This document shows, piece after piece, positions 23,826 to 33,145 of a stretch of 64,000 nt of DNA. A program made the position numbers and the translations under genes. Location of the stretch: positions 153,727 through 217,726 of the forward strand of contig NZ_BLAE01000035.1 in NCBI RefSeq assembly GCF_009687865.1. Direction: 5' to 3'. The notes below the pieces were generated by a model, which did no database searches, was not told the origin of the DNA, and saw only the letters and a list, made by a program, of their open reading frames with translations. Position 1 is the stretch's first letter; each line of letters opens with the position of its first letter. This stretch comes from Acrocarpospora macrocephala. Lineage in GTDB: Bacteria; Actinomycetota; Actinomycetes; Streptosporangiales; Streptosporangiaceae.

Positions 23826-24187
23826 GCGGCGGGGTCGTCCACCGGTCTGCGGAGGCTTGTGAGCCACGGTCCCGACTCTCCCGGCGGGCGCTGTACCCGC
23901 GCGACCAGTTCGGCGACGGGCGCGAGCGCGTCGCCGGAGAACACCCCGGCCCGCATGGCGCCGCGCTCGCGCAGGTGGCGGGTGAGCGCCCTGGTGCCGC
24001 GCACGGCGATCCCGACCACGCCCTGCCGGCGCAGGTAGTCCTCCAGGGACGTGGTGGCGCGCCAGTTGCTCGCCACCCGGGCGGGCTCGCGCACCACGTA
24101 GCCGGCCACCCAGACACGGCCGGACTCGGGGTCCTCCTCGTTGACGCACCCGCTCGTCGGGCCACGCCTGGGGTACAGGCGGACCAC
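23826..24187 (-). pseudogene. carA (carbamoyl-phosphate synthase small subunit) remnant
   Basis: Minus-strand codons from about 24187 read CVNEEDPESGRVWVAGYVVR, then SNWRATTSLEDYLRRQGVVG and TRALTRHLRERGAMRAGVFS. These match the middle of the N-terminal domain of CarA. About 60 residues before it and the whole glutamine-amidotransferase domain after it are missing; the frame then runs into the 74-bp repeats. A functional carA must lie elsewhere. Confidence 0.75.
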
Positions 24188-24235
24188 GCTCCAGTCTCCT
24201 GAACCGTGGCCCGCCTGGGTAGGGAGCTCGCTTGA

Positions 24236-26329
24236 TCAGGTCGTGGTGCCGGTGACCGTGGTTCCCGACTTGGTGACGAAGTAGGTCACGGTCGTGCCGC
24301 TCCAGAAGTGGAGGGTGAGCGTGACTCGCGAGGCGTCGTTGACTTCGGCGAAGAAGGCCGGGGTGAGCGTGATGGTGTTGGCGCTGTAGTTGGGCGCGAA
24401 CGCGACGTCGAATTCCTTGAACGAGGTCCAGTTGTGGGGGCCGGCGTTGGTGCCGTTGGCGTACTTGGCCTCCATGGTGGCGAGCTGGTCACCCTTGAAT
24501 GTGGTGGGGATGGCGAAGGAGTTCGTCGTTCCGCTCGCGTTCTGCACTGTCGGCGTGTCGTAGGTGAGTATGTTGATTCGCCACGGGACGCCTTGGGAGA
24601 ACCGTGCCGAGAGTGTCGCGTTGACGCCGTAGGCCCGGGAGCCTGTCAGGCGGGTGAGTGCGGATGCCGTGAACGTGAGTTGGCTGCCTGAGACGGTGTA
24701 GTCGGTGCCGCGTACCAGGTCTGTGTTGCCCTGGCGGATGCTCACGAACGAGGTGCCGTTCAGGTTCAGCGTGAGCGTTTTGCTCGTGATGGCGGACGCT
24801 CTCGCGTTGAATACCTGATCCGATGATGCTGTGCCCGAGCGTGTCGTCCAGCTGGACTTGATCTGCGCGAACAGTTCGGGGTCGGACCACTGGAACGAGG
24901 TCCGGTTGAAGTGCTGGCCGTTGTCCCACAGCATGGTGGTGATCTGCCTGGTACGGGCGTAGTGGCCGAGGAATTCGAAGAACTTGAGTTTCTCGCCCTG
25001 TTGGATTGTGCCGGTGTGGCGGTCGAAGCCCAGCAGGCCGTACTCGCCGATGATCACGGGGATGCCGCGGGTTATGAAGGCGTTGTACACCCGGTCGAAG
25101 GAGTCGGTCAGGTCCTGCTGGACGGTGGCGTCGAAGCGTGTGCCGCCGGCGACGTTGACGCTGAATGGCCAGTATCCGTAGAAGTGGACCGTCGCGATGA
25201 GGTTGGGGTCGTTCATCGCGTTGAACGTGCTGACCAGTTCGTCGACTCTGGGCTGGTCGGCCGAGGTGTGCAGGGTCGGCAGGACGAGCAACCGGGTCGC
25301 GTTGTTGCCGCCCGACTGGCGCACGATGGTACGGAAGGACGTGTTGAGGTCATTCAGCAGCGTCGCGTTCTGGGCGTCGCCGGAACTGCCGGTAAAAGTC
25401 GGCTCGTTGACGCTCTCGAATATCAGCTTGGCGGAGGAGTTCCGGAAGGTGCTGGCGATCTGGGTCCAGATCGCGTTGTACCGGGCCAGGACGTTCGTCC
25501 GGTCGCCTGGCATGTTCTGGATCCACTGCCATGAGTCGTGATGGATGTTGATCATCACGTAGAAGCCGTCGGCGAGGGCCCAGTCGACGACCTCTTTCAC
25601 CCGGTTCATGTGGGTCGCGTTGATGGTGTAGTTGGGCGCACCACCCTGGTACTGACCCCAGGTCACCGGGATCCGGATGCTGTTGAAGCCTTGCGCCCTG
25701 ATGTTGTCGAGCAGCGCCGCCGTGATCTGCGGGTTGCCCCATGAGGTCTCGCCCGAGCCGGTGGAATCGAGAGAGTTGCCCAGGTTCCAGCCGGGCTGCA
25801 TCGCGGCCACGACAGCCCGCGCGTTGCCGGGCGTGGGTGTGGGTGTTGGTGTCGGCGTCGGGGTGGGCGTTGGGCTAGGTGTCGGGGTAGGCGTTGGTGT
25901 CGGGGTGGGCGTCGGGGTGCCGCCGCAGGCCACGCCGTTGACGGTGAAAGCGGTGGGATTGGTGTTGGCGCCGCTATAGCTGCCGTTGAAGCCGACGGTG
26001 ACGCTGGCTCCCGTACCCAAACCGGGCGCGTACGACGGAGCGGTCACGGTCACGCTCTGGCCCGACTGAGTCCAGGTTCCGCCCCAGCCCTGGGTGACCT
26101 GCTGGTTGCCAGGCCAGGTGTAGCGCAGCGTCCACGGGCTGACCGGGTCGCCGAGGTTGTTGATCGTGATGTTGGCGCCGAACCCGCTGCCGTTGTCCCA
26201 GGCCTTGGCGTAGGTCACGGAACAGGCGACCGCCGCGTGGGCCGCGGGCGAGGTGACGGCCACCCCGATCGCCGCCAGGAGCACGGCCGCTGTGGACACA
26301 GCCCACAAACGTAATCTCTTCATCTTCAA
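24236..26329 (-). CDS. Secreted GH5 cellulase with CBM2 and X2-type module
   Basis: 697 residues. Signal peptide (about 1-33, ending SPAAHA), family 2 cellulose-binding module (about 34-136, two Cys, Trp-rich), a Pro-Thr linker, then a GH5 catalytic domain (about 165-510) with acid/base Glu in FESVNEPTF and nucleophile Glu in VIIGEYGLLGFD. The C-terminal 190 residues hold a CBM_X2-like Ig module (FNARASAITSKTLTLNLNGT) and a further beta domain. It should cleave internal beta-1,4-glucan bonds outside the cell. A perfect CebR operator lies 26 bases upstream, so cellobiose or cellotriose probably induces it. Confidence 0.93.
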   Translation of the reverse strand: MKMKRLRLWAVSTAAVLLAAIGVAVTSPAAHAAVACSVTYAKAWDNGSGFGANITINNLGDPVSPWTLRYTWPGNQQVTQGWGGTWTQSGQSVTVTAPSYAPGLGTGASVTVGFNGSYSGANTNPTAFTVNGVACGGTPTPTPTPTPTPTPSPTPTPTPTPTPTPTPGNARAVVAAMQPGWNLGNSLDSTGSGETSWGNPQITAALLDNIRAQGFNSIRIPVTWGQYQGGAPNYTINATHMNRVKEVVDWALADGFYVMINIHHDSWQWIQNMPGDRTNVLARYNAIWTQIASTFRNSSAKLIFESVNEPTFTGSSGDAQNATLLNDLNTSFRTIVRQSGGNNATRLLVLPTLHTSADQPRVDELVSTFNAMNDPNLIATVHFYGYWPFSVNVAGGTRFDATVQQDLTDSFDRVYNAFITRGIPVIIGEYGLLGFDRHTGTIQQGEKLKFFEFLGHYARTRQITTMLWDNGQHFNRTSFQWSDPELFAQIKSSWTTRSGTASSDQVFNARASAITSKTLTLNLNGTSFVSIRQGNTDLVRGTDYTVSGSQLTFTASALTRLTGSRAYGVNATLSARFSQGVPWRINILTYDTPTVQNASGTTNSFAIPTTFKGDQLATMEAKYANGTNAGPHNWTSFKEFDVAFAPNYSANTITLTPAFFAEVNDASRVTLTLHFWSGTTVTYFVTKSGTTVTGTTT

Positions 26330-26354
26330 GCCTCCATGGATGGAGCGCCCGATT

Positions 26355-26368
26355 TGGGAGCGCTCCCA
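26355..26368. promoter_or_regulatory. CebR-type operator
   Basis: Perfect 14-bp palindrome TGGGAGCGCTCCCA, the known operator form of the LacI-family cellulose-utilisation repressor CebR, 26 bases before the GH5 start. Confidence 0.92.
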
Positions 26369-26673
26369 TGTTTGGCCTGTTTCGCGGATGTGTACAGGAC
26401 GTTTCCCCAGGCCGTACCGCTGACCTGCTCCTGGGCATGAACGATTCAGCGGAGGAATATGGGGGGTGCCGTACAGCTCGAACAGCGGCGGCAGCCGAAG
26501 GAATGGTGGTTGTCACCTTTCCGCCAGATGGCCCTGCTCCGCTAGATCGGCGAGCATGGGGCGGCTGATTCGGGGTGTTTCCGGCATTTCCATGTACGGA
26601 GGGACTCTCGCGTATGCGCAGCGATGGCGGCACCGGGCTCATGCTCTACTACCGCGCCCGCTAGGAGGCCGCC
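26369..26673. other. Non-coding interval
   Basis: About 300 bases between the divergent GH5 promoter and the Pro-rich protein gene. Apart from the ribosome-binding site TAGGAGG at its right end, no structure stands out. Confidence 0.4.
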
Positions 26674-28542
26674 ATGCATCATCCGCGAACCAAATCCAAA
26701 CCGAAGAGAAGATCCGGCGGAGCAGATTCCACGTCCACATCGGGGGAGGATGGCGGCTCCGGATCCCCCACCTCGTCGTCTGGACAGAACCCCACGCCGA
26801 CCGCCCAAACGCCCCTTCCCAATACGCGACCCAAGCCGCGACCGAAGCCGCTGCCGAAGCCTCCGGAGAAGCCTCCGGAGAAGTTGGACATCCCAACCCC
26901 GACGATCACGTCTCCGCAGGTTCCTCAGGACCCAGATCCGTTGCCCCTTAAGATCACCTCGGAGAAGCCACCCAGAGCGAGGCCGCGCGCGATCCGAATC
27001 ACCCCCGATGGTTCCGGGTTCACGGTGCAGTACGCGCCGCTGCGGCCCCAACGTGATCGCGAGCGTCCCGCGCCCGTCCTGACCCTGGGACAGCCCAGCC
27101 AGCCACCGTTCAGCGACACCACATCGTCCGACGAAGAGCCGTCCCTCCAGATCTTGGAGCCGTCCATCCGGCCTCGTCCGCTGTTATCGCCGTCCACACC
27201 ATCGAGGAAGCCGCCGGTTCAGCTACCGCCGATCACGTCCAACACGACGTCGCCGACGAGGAAGCCACAGGTCCCGCCGCCGCTGATCATCTCCAACACG
27301 ACGTCACCATCGAGGAAGCCGCCGGTTCAACTACCGCCGCTCATTTCCCAGACGACGACCACGACGTCGCCGGCACGGAAGATCCTCACCACCGACAACC
27401 CTGGCGTGATCGAGATCAGGCCGAGCGCACAACCGGCGACCCTACCCGTTCCGTCTGTCGCCCGGCCCGAGCGAAAGCTGCGGCGCGAGAAGCCCGAATC
27501 CGGGGAGTCCGAGATCGGCGAGCCGGAGCGTACGGGAAGGAGCATGATCCGTTCGCAGGGCGGCCCGTCGCAGCGGACTGCGTCTCCGAGCGGGAGATCA
27601 CAGGCGCTCAAGAAGACACGTGGCACCCGCCTGCAGGACCTGAACCGGCATGACGAGACCCGCCGCCGCCGGAACGAGGCCCGCGACATGGCATTCGTCC
27701 GAGCTCTCTACGATGATCTGTACCTGCTTGGCGTATTCGTCGGCGATATGGCCACAATCGAGAAATACGTCTACAACAAGCTGGGCTTCAGCGCGCCCGG
27801 CTATCTGAGCAAGCCGATCCCCGCCACGGAGATCGCCCCCTTGATCAACGGCGCCTCCACGGAAACGTACAAGGTCCTTAGCCAGCTCAACGTGCTGGAA
27901 AGGATGGACATGTGGGACGCGCTGGCGATCGGGGACTACATCGCCTTCACAAATGCCCGATACCCGGGCATACGCACGACCCAGGAGCAACGGCAACGCC
28001 GTCTCATCGTGAACGTCGTCGGCCAGCAGTCGGCTATCAAGATCGTGCGGGCGCTGATCCCCCTGTTCAACGACTCGACCACCGAACGCTACTTCAAGGA
28101 GGTCAAGGTATTCCTCTCCACCGAAGCCCTGCCCGAGGACGAGGTGAAGAACGACAAGCTGGTCGTCTACTACGACGTCGCCCCTGTCCGGGAGGACACG
28201 GCCGACTACATCGGCGACCAACTCGTGGCCATGATCTATAGCACGATCGAGCACGGTGACGTCGACGAGACGATCACCCCGTTCTACTCCGAGCTGATCC
28301 CCGCCATCTCCTGGGCCGAGGATCCGATGGACTTCGTACCCGCCATCTCCGAGCTCAGTTTCACCCAATCCCGCGCGAAGGCTATCGCCCTGGCGATCCG
28401 TACAGCCGAGAGCAGGTGGCGGACCACGGGCGCGACGATCGACAGCGCGGAGGACTTGATGACCCTGATCCGGATGGCCTTCGAGATATTCGGCATCCAC
28501 CCGGCCCTGCCGCACCGCCATGACCCCTCGACCGCCGTGTGA
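26674..28542 (+). CDS. Pro/Ser-rich protein with possible HopA1-like C-terminal domain
   Basis: 622 residues behind TAGGAGG. The first ~330 residues are disordered and rich in Pro, Ser, Thr, Lys and Arg, with three repeats of the form SRKPPVQLPPITSNTTS (about 175-230). The last ~290 residues are folded-looking: YFKEVKVFLST, then NDKLVVYYDVAPVRED, ITPFYSELIPAISWAEDP and LSFTQSRAKAIALAI. The order VKVF / DKLVVYY / TPFxxxLxPxxSWAEDP resembles HopA1-family proteins (effectors and lanthipeptide partners such as LxmY). No signal peptide, no partner gene nearby. The family call is tentative. Confidence 0.6.
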   Translation: MHHPRTKSKPKRRSGGADSTSTSGEDGGSGSPTSSSGQNPTPTAQTPLPNTRPKPRPKPLPKPPEKPPEKLDIPTPTITSPQVPQDPDPLPLKITSEKPPRARPRAIRITPDGSGFTVQYAPLRPQRDRERPAPVLTLGQPSQPPFSDTTSSDEEPSLQILEPSIRPRPLLSPSTPSRKPPVQLPPITSNTTSPTRKPQVPPPLIISNTTSPSRKPPVQLPPLISQTTTTTSPARKILTTDNPGVIEIRPSAQPATLPVPSVARPERKLRREKPESGESEIGEPERTGRSMIRSQGGPSQRTASPSGRSQALKKTRGTRLQDLNRHDETRRRRNEARDMAFVRALYDDLYLLGVFVGDMATIEKYVYNKLGFSAPGYLSKPIPATEIAPLINGASTETYKVLSQLNVLERMDMWDALAIGDYIAFTNARYPGIRTTQEQRQRRLIVNVVGQQSAIKIVRALIPLFNDSTTERYFKEVKVFLSTEALPEDEVKNDKLVVYYDVAPVREDTADYIGDQLVAMIYSTIEHGDVDETITPFYSELIPAISWAEDPMDFVPAISELSFTQSRAKAIALAIRTAESRWRTTGATIDSAEDLMTLIRMAFEIFGIHPALPHRHDPSTAV

Positions 28543-28545
28543 CGA

Positions 28546-28983
28546 CTATTCGACGGCTCTCTCGATGCTGGCGTTGAAGTGGGCCAGGCCTTCGGCGAAC
28601 GAGGCCAGTTCCTGCGGGGTCCAGCTTTTCAGGACGCTGGCGAGGCCGTTGAGCCGGCACGTGCGTTCCTCGTCGACCCGGCGCAGTCCTTGCTCGGTGA
28701 TGCGGAGCTTGCGGGCCATGCCGCCGTCGGGATCGGGGATGCGCTCAGCCAGGCCACCGCGGAGCAGGGCGGTGGTCTGCCGGTTGACGGTGGAGGTGTC
28801 GAGGCTGAACGCGTGCGCCAGCTGGCCGATCGACATCGGCCCCTTGACTTCTAGCCGCCGCAGCAGGATGTAGCTGCTGCGCTCCAGCCGGCGTTCCTCG
28901 GCGCCGTCGGCCGTCGCCACCAACTCCTTGTAACGGCCGATCAGCATGAACTCACGCTCGATATCGGCGATCACCTCGCGCAT
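28546..28983 (-). CDS. MarR-family regulator
   Basis: 145 residues from ATG behind GGAGGG. Winged helix with MSIGQLAHAFSLDTSTVNRQ (recognition) and RKLRITEQGLRRVDEERT (wing end). It diverges from an MFS exporter gene 99 bases away and probably represses it through the dyad at 29036-29059, responding to a drug-like ligand. Confidence 0.9.
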   Translation of the reverse strand: MREVIADIEREFMLIGRYKELVATADGAEERRLERSSYILLRRLEVKGPMSIGQLAHAFSLDTSTVNRQTTALLRGGLAERIPDPDGGMARKLRITEQGLRRVDEERTCRLNGLASVLKSWTPQELASFAEGLAHFNASIERAVE

Positions 28984-29035
28984 GGAACCCTCCGATCGGG
29001 GGGTCAGGTACCCCACCATCAGGCTATATGTATTA

Positions 29036-29059
29036 TGCACATCATATGCATGATGCACA
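29036..29059. promoter_or_regulatory. Probable MarR operator
   Basis: Dyad CATCAT (29040-29045) / ATGATG (29050-29055) with outer TG/CA pairs, midway between the MarR and MFS start codons. TATGCA and ATGCA words repeat on both sides. Confidence 0.55.
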
Positions 29060-29082
29060 GAGCTGACAGATGCGGAGAACCC

Positions 29083-30525
29083 ATGAGCCCCTCGCACGCC
29101 GCGCCGCGCACCGGAGCCATCATCAGCGTGCTGGCGGCAGGGGGCATCACGGTCTCCCTGATGCAGACCCTGATCGTGCCACTGATATCCAGCCTGCCGA
29201 CCCTGCTGCACACCACCGCCGCCAACGCCTCCTGGGCGATCACCGCCACCCTCCTGGCCGGCGCGATCGCCATGCCCGTCGCGGGACGCCTCGGCGACCT
29301 GTACGGCAAACGCCGCGTCATCGTCGCCAGCGCGATCCTGCTCGCCATCGGCTCCCTGGTGTGCGCGCCCGCCAACTCCCTGACCCCGATGGTCATCGGC
29401 CGCGCGCTCCAGGGGCTCGGCATGGCCGTGATCCCCCTGGGAATCGCCATCATGCGCGACATCCTGCCGCCGCAACGACTGGGCTCGGCCATCGCGCTGA
29501 TGAGCTCATCCCTCGGCGTCGGCGGCGCGCTCGGCCTGCCCGCCGCCGCGCTCGTCGCCCAGAACCTGAACTGGCACGCGCTGTTCTGGGGCTCGGCCGG
29601 TCTGGGCCTGCTGCTGTGCGTCCTGGTTCTGCTGATCGTGCCGGAGTCCCGGGTCACGTCGCCGGGCCGCTTCGACTTCGTCGGCGCGGTCGGCTTGTCC
29701 GCCGGTCTGATCCTGCTCCTGCTGCCCATCTCCAAGGGCAGCGACTGGGGCTGGACGAGCGCCACCACGCTCGGGATGTTCGCCGCCGCGGCCGCGATCC
29801 TCCTGCTGTGGGGTTGGTGGGAACTGCGCGTGCCCGCACCCCTGATGGACCTGCGTACCAGCGTGCGCCCCCAGGTGCTGATGACCAACCTGGCCTCCGT
29901 CGTCATCGGCTTCGCCATGTACGCCATGTCGCTGATCACCCCCCAGCTCCTGCAACTGCCCGCCGCGACCGGGTACGGCCTGGGCCAATCGATGGTCGAA
30001 GCCGGCCTGTGGATGGCCCCGGCCGGGCTCGTCATGATGGCGATCTCGCCCCTGGCCGCACGCCTGTCAGCGGTTCGCGGCCCCAAGACCTCCTTGCTGC
30101 TCGGCACGCTCGTCATCGCCTCCGGCTACGCCCTGGCCCTCGCCCTGATGGACAGCGCCTGGGGGGTCCTGATCTTCTCCGCCGTGATCAGCGCCGGGAT
30201 CGGATTCGCCTACGCGGCCATGCCCACCCTCATCATGAGCGCCGTGCCGCCCACCGAGACGGCCGCCGCCAACGGCCTCAACAGCCTGATGCGCGCGATC
30301 GGCACCTCCAGCGCCAGCGCGGTGCTGGGCGCGGTCCTGGGCACCATGACAACCAAGCTCGGACCGGTGACGCTCCCCTCCGAGGACGGCTTCCGCGTCG
30401 GCCTCTTCATCGGCGGCGGCGCCGCACTGCTGGCGGCCCTCGTCGTCCTGGCCATCCCCGGCCGCCGCGCTGGCGCCCACCGTCTGGTCGAGACACCCGC
30501 CAGTCTCGACCTGGTCCGGGCATGA
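29083..30525 (+). CDS. MFS exporter, DHA2-like
   Basis: 480 residues from ATG behind GGAG. Many hydrophobic helices (about 14), motif A GRLGDLYGKRRVIV after helix 2, and QGLGMAVIPLGIAIM in helix 4. Proton-driven drug/H+ antiporters of this class export hydrophobic compounds. The divergent MarR gene is the likely local repressor. Confidence 0.92.
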   Translation: MSPSHAAPRTGAIISVLAAGGITVSLMQTLIVPLISSLPTLLHTTAANASWAITATLLAGAIAMPVAGRLGDLYGKRRVIVASAILLAIGSLVCAPANSLTPMVIGRALQGLGMAVIPLGIAIMRDILPPQRLGSAIALMSSSLGVGGALGLPAAALVAQNLNWHALFWGSAGLGLLLCVLVLLIVPESRVTSPGRFDFVGAVGLSAGLILLLLPISKGSDWGWTSATTLGMFAAAAAILLLWGWWELRVPAPLMDLRTSVRPQVLMTNLASVVIGFAMYAMSLITPQLLQLPAATGYGLGQSMVEAGLWMAPAGLVMMAISPLAARLSAVRGPKTSLLLGTLVIASGYALALALMDSAWGVLIFSAVISAGIGFAYAAMPTLIMSAVPPTETAAANGLNSLMRAIGTSSASAVLGAVLGTMTTKLGPVTLPSEDGFRVGLFIGGGAALLAALVVLAIPGRRAGAHRLVETPASLDLVRA

Positions 30526-30528
30526 CGG

Positions 30529-31509
30529 TCAGCGCTTGAACTCGACGGTCCTGACCAGGCTGGTTTCGGGGATCCGGCCGAGCGCGCGATAGGTTTCCTC
30601 GGCCTCGCCGACCGACGTCGTCGGGGCCAGCGGTTTCGCGTGTTCCGCGACGCTGTCGGCGACGGCCTGCGGGTCGAACACCCAGATGGGGACGGCGGCG
30701 GGTCCGATGTGCGCGACCTCCCCGAACGGGTTGCTCTTCAGGGTCCGATGCAGGCCGAAGTCCCCGCGGCCGGCCTTGATGACCAGGCTGCCCACCGGGT
30801 CGTGCGCTTCGCCGTGCAGGTCATGGACGCGTTCCAGCGCCTCGTGGCTGGGGCCGATCACGCCGCGCAGGGCTTTGGCTTTGATGGCCAGGCTGAGGTT
30901 GTGGTCGAGTTCCTCGATCTCCATCTCGGCGTCCACGCCGTAGCCGGCGAGCGCGAAGTAGGTGCGGCAGTCCTGCTGGAGCAGGCCGGCCAGGGTGAGG
31001 TGGTCGGCGAACGAGGTCTGCGTCGGCCGTACCTCCTTTCCGGTGGACAGGGTGTCGGAGCCGACGTCGACGCTGATCAGGAGGTCCGCGCCGTAGTGCT
31101 CGGCCACGGCGCGCAGGCCCTGCGCGACGCCGGTGCCGCCGCCGCGCAGGGAGATCAGGAAGGCCTCGCCCCCGAAGTGCCTGGCGGCTGTGGCCTCATG
31201 CGGCTGGCGACCGTCCACCTCGCTGTCGGGGTACACGATCACGCTGTGCTCGTTGAGCGGCTTCGCCGGAGCCAGGCGTGCGGGGTCGTAGAAGTCCGGT
31301 CCGACGGTGACGTGGGTCGCGGTCCGCTGCTCGCCGACCGGCAGCCACCACTGGCAGGCGACGCCGCCCAGGATGACGCGCTCGACCCCGAGGCGCCGTA
31401 GCCAGTCCGCCACGAGTGAGGCCACCAGGCAGTCGCTGCCTCCGCCGTGGCCCATCACCAGCGCCACGCGGGATGTTATAGCGGCTTCTTCGATAGTGGG
31501 AGTGGACAT
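30529..31509 (-). CDS. DUF1152-family protein
   Basis: 326 residues, start behind AAAGGTGA. VALVMGHGGGSDCLVASLVA opens a nucleotide-like loop, and HFGGEAFLISLRGGGTGVAQ, LLISVDVGSDTLSTG and FALAGYGVDAEMEIEE follow. This family has no settled function; a Rossmann-type fold is likely. It sits directly after a nucleoside hydrolase gene on the same strand (33 bases), which hints at nucleoside or sugar metabolism. Confidence 0.8.
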   Translation of the reverse strand: MSTPTIEEAAITSRVALVMGHGGGSDCLVASLVADWLRRLGVERVILGGVACQWWLPVGEQRTATHVTVGPDFYDPARLAPAKPLNEHSVIVYPDSEVDGRQPHEATAARHFGGEAFLISLRGGGTGVAQGLRAVAEHYGADLLISVDVGSDTLSTGKEVRPTQTSFADHLTLAGLLQQDCRTYFALAGYGVDAEMEIEELDHNLSLAIKAKALRGVIGPSHEALERVHDLHGEAHDPVGSLVIKAGRGDFGLHRTLKSNPFGEVAHIGPAAVPIWVFDPQAVADSVAEHAKPLAPTTSVGEAEETYRALGRIPETSLVRTVEFKR

Positions 31510-31542
31510 GGCGAAATCACCTTTCGACGGTCGGTGAATTGA

Positions 31543-32589
31543 TTAACAAAATCTATTTACTAAAGGATAGTTCGTGCCTTTAGCAACTTCAGACGAACCG
31601 TCTCCCCAGAAGGCTCGAACGCGGTGCCGGAACTCGGCCACGTGGACCCGCAGCGCTACCGCGACCGGGGTTCCCTCCGCCGACGCGTTGCCGTCATCCG
31701 GGCCGCCAGGCCGCCTGCGGGCCAGTTCTCGCAGGTCGACCACGGTCTGACCCCACGCCGCGCTGCCCCCCGTGTCCACGGCCACCGGCAGGATTTCGGT
31801 TTCCACTAGTGCGGTGTCCACTGCGACCATGGCGGCGAGCAGGTCGTGACAGGGGATCTCGCCGGGGGCGCAGAACGTGCCGGCGGCTCGCCCGTACACC
31901 TGCAGCGGCTCGCGGAGGAACGCCGCCGCGGGGCTGCGCCGGCGATCGAGGAGCTCCAGCTCAACCCGGGTGAGGGTGGCCTTGTGCGTCACGTCCAATC
32001 CGACCATGAGCGGCGGTGACGACCACGCCGCGCCGAGGACGGCGGCGGCCGCGCCGGGATCGTGCGCGATGTTGGCCTCGGCCCAGGGGCGGGCGTTGCC
32101 TCCCGCGCGTGCGCTTCCCCCCATGAAGGTCAGCCGGCTGTCGCACGTGGCCGCGCCGGAGGCGATCGCCGCGGCGACATTGCTCAGGGGACCCAGCGTG
32201 AGCAGATCGGTTCCCCGGCCGAGTTCGCGGGCCAGCACGGTGATCGCGGTCTCGTCCTCGCGAGGCCCGGTCCGCGGTGGGCCGAGGCCGACGTCCCCCA
32301 GGCCGTCGTGGCCGTGAATCAGCACCGGCCGGCGCGTACGCGGGGCCGGGGCGCTCGGGTCGAGTCCGAGGTAGATGGGAATATCCGGCCGCCCGGCGGC
32401 CTCCACCACGATCCGCAGATTGCGGGCGGCGAGTTGCGCGGGCACACTGCCCCCGACGGCGGTGATCGCCACGACGCGCAGGTTTTCCTGCGCGCACAGC
32501 CAAAAGACAGCCGCGGCATCGTCGATTCCCCCGTCGCTGTCCACCACGAGCCGTCGCGCGGCATCATTGCGTAAATCCTGCATTAGCAT
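31543..32589 (-). CDS. Inosine/uridine-preferring nucleoside hydrolase
   Basis: 348 residues. The Ca-binding aspartate cluster appears as VVDSDGGIDDAAAVFWL (a DxDxGxDD variant), followed by VAITAVGGS, ITVLARELGRGTDLLTLGPL and MVGLDVTHKATLTR. These enzymes split the N-glycosidic bond of ribonucleosides. The start ATG at 32589 (or 32583) has no clear ribosome-binding site, so the transcript may be leaderless. It diverges from a MarR gene. Confidence 0.9.
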   Translation of the reverse strand: MLMQDLRNDAARRLVVDSDGGIDDAAAVFWLCAQENLRVVAITAVGGSVPAQLAARNLRIVVEAAGRPDIPIYLGLDPSAPAPRTRRPVLIHGHDGLGDVGLGPPRTGPREDETAITVLARELGRGTDLLTLGPLSNVAAAIASGAATCDSRLTFMGGSARAGGNARPWAEANIAHDPGAAAAVLGAAWSSPPLMVGLDVTHKATLTRVELELLDRRRSPAAAFLREPLQVYGRAAGTFCAPGEIPCHDLLAAMVAVDTALVETEILPVAVDTGGSAAWGQTVVDLRELARRRPGGPDDGNASAEGTPVAVALRVHVAEFRHRVRAFWGDGSSEVAKGTNYPLVNRFC

Positions 32590-32638
32590 TTTAATTCCGA
32601 GGCTCAACGTAAACTCGGGTAATCGAGGAGTGGCGATA

Positions 32639-33145
32639 TTGTCCGAAGCCGGTGCCGACGCGGTTCCCGTGGAAGATCTTGAGGAGGCTCTTCGCGGGCA
32701 CTCGGCGGGCACCACACCAGGGTTCCTGCTGCGCCATGCCAACCTGCGCTGGCAGCGGCGCGTGGCCGCCGCGATGGCCGACATGTCGTTGACTCATGTG
32801 CAGTTCCTGGTGCTCAGCAGCACTTGGTGGCTGGGCCGCAACGGTGACGCGCCGCGGCAGCGTGACGTGGCCGAGCACGCGGGGCTGGAGGCCGTGCTGA
32901 CCTCGCAGGTGCTCAAGGTGCTGGAACGCGATGGCCACATCGAACGGGTGCGTGACAAGGGTGACGCGCGCGCCGTCCGGGTGGCGGTGACCGTGCAGGG
33001 CCGCGACCTGGCCCGGCGCTGTGTCGTGATCCTGGACAGGATCGACGAGACGTTCTTCGCCGAGGCGTACGAGACGCCAGGGTTCATGGACTGCCTCCGT
33101 TCGCTGGCGGGTCGTGACGTCACGGGCGACGCCCTGGCTGACTAG
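32639..33145 (+). CDS. MarR-family regulator
   Basis: 168 residues from TTG behind GAGGAG; the GTG at 32630 is an alternative. MarR winged helix: DMSLTHVQFLVLSSTWWLGR, RQRDVAEHAGLEAVLTSQVL and HIERVRDKGDARAVRVAVTV. Divergent from the nucleoside hydrolase, which it probably controls. Its last four bases overlap the end of the convergent Rieske gene. Confidence 0.88.
   Translation: MSEAGADAVPVEDLEEALRGHSAGTTPGFLLRHANLRWQRRVAAAMADMSLTHVQFLVLSSTWWLGRNGDAPRQRDVAEHAGLEAVLTSQVLKVLERDGHIERVRDKGDARAVRVAVTVQGRDLARRCVVILDRIDETFFAEAYETPGFMDCLRSLAGRDVTGDALAD

Noticed and set aside
25830..25925. Short GT-rich repeats (and the similar tract at 40500-40610) considered as CRISPR or satellite
   Set aside because: They are codons of Pro-Thr linkers in secreted glycosidases; there are no spacers.
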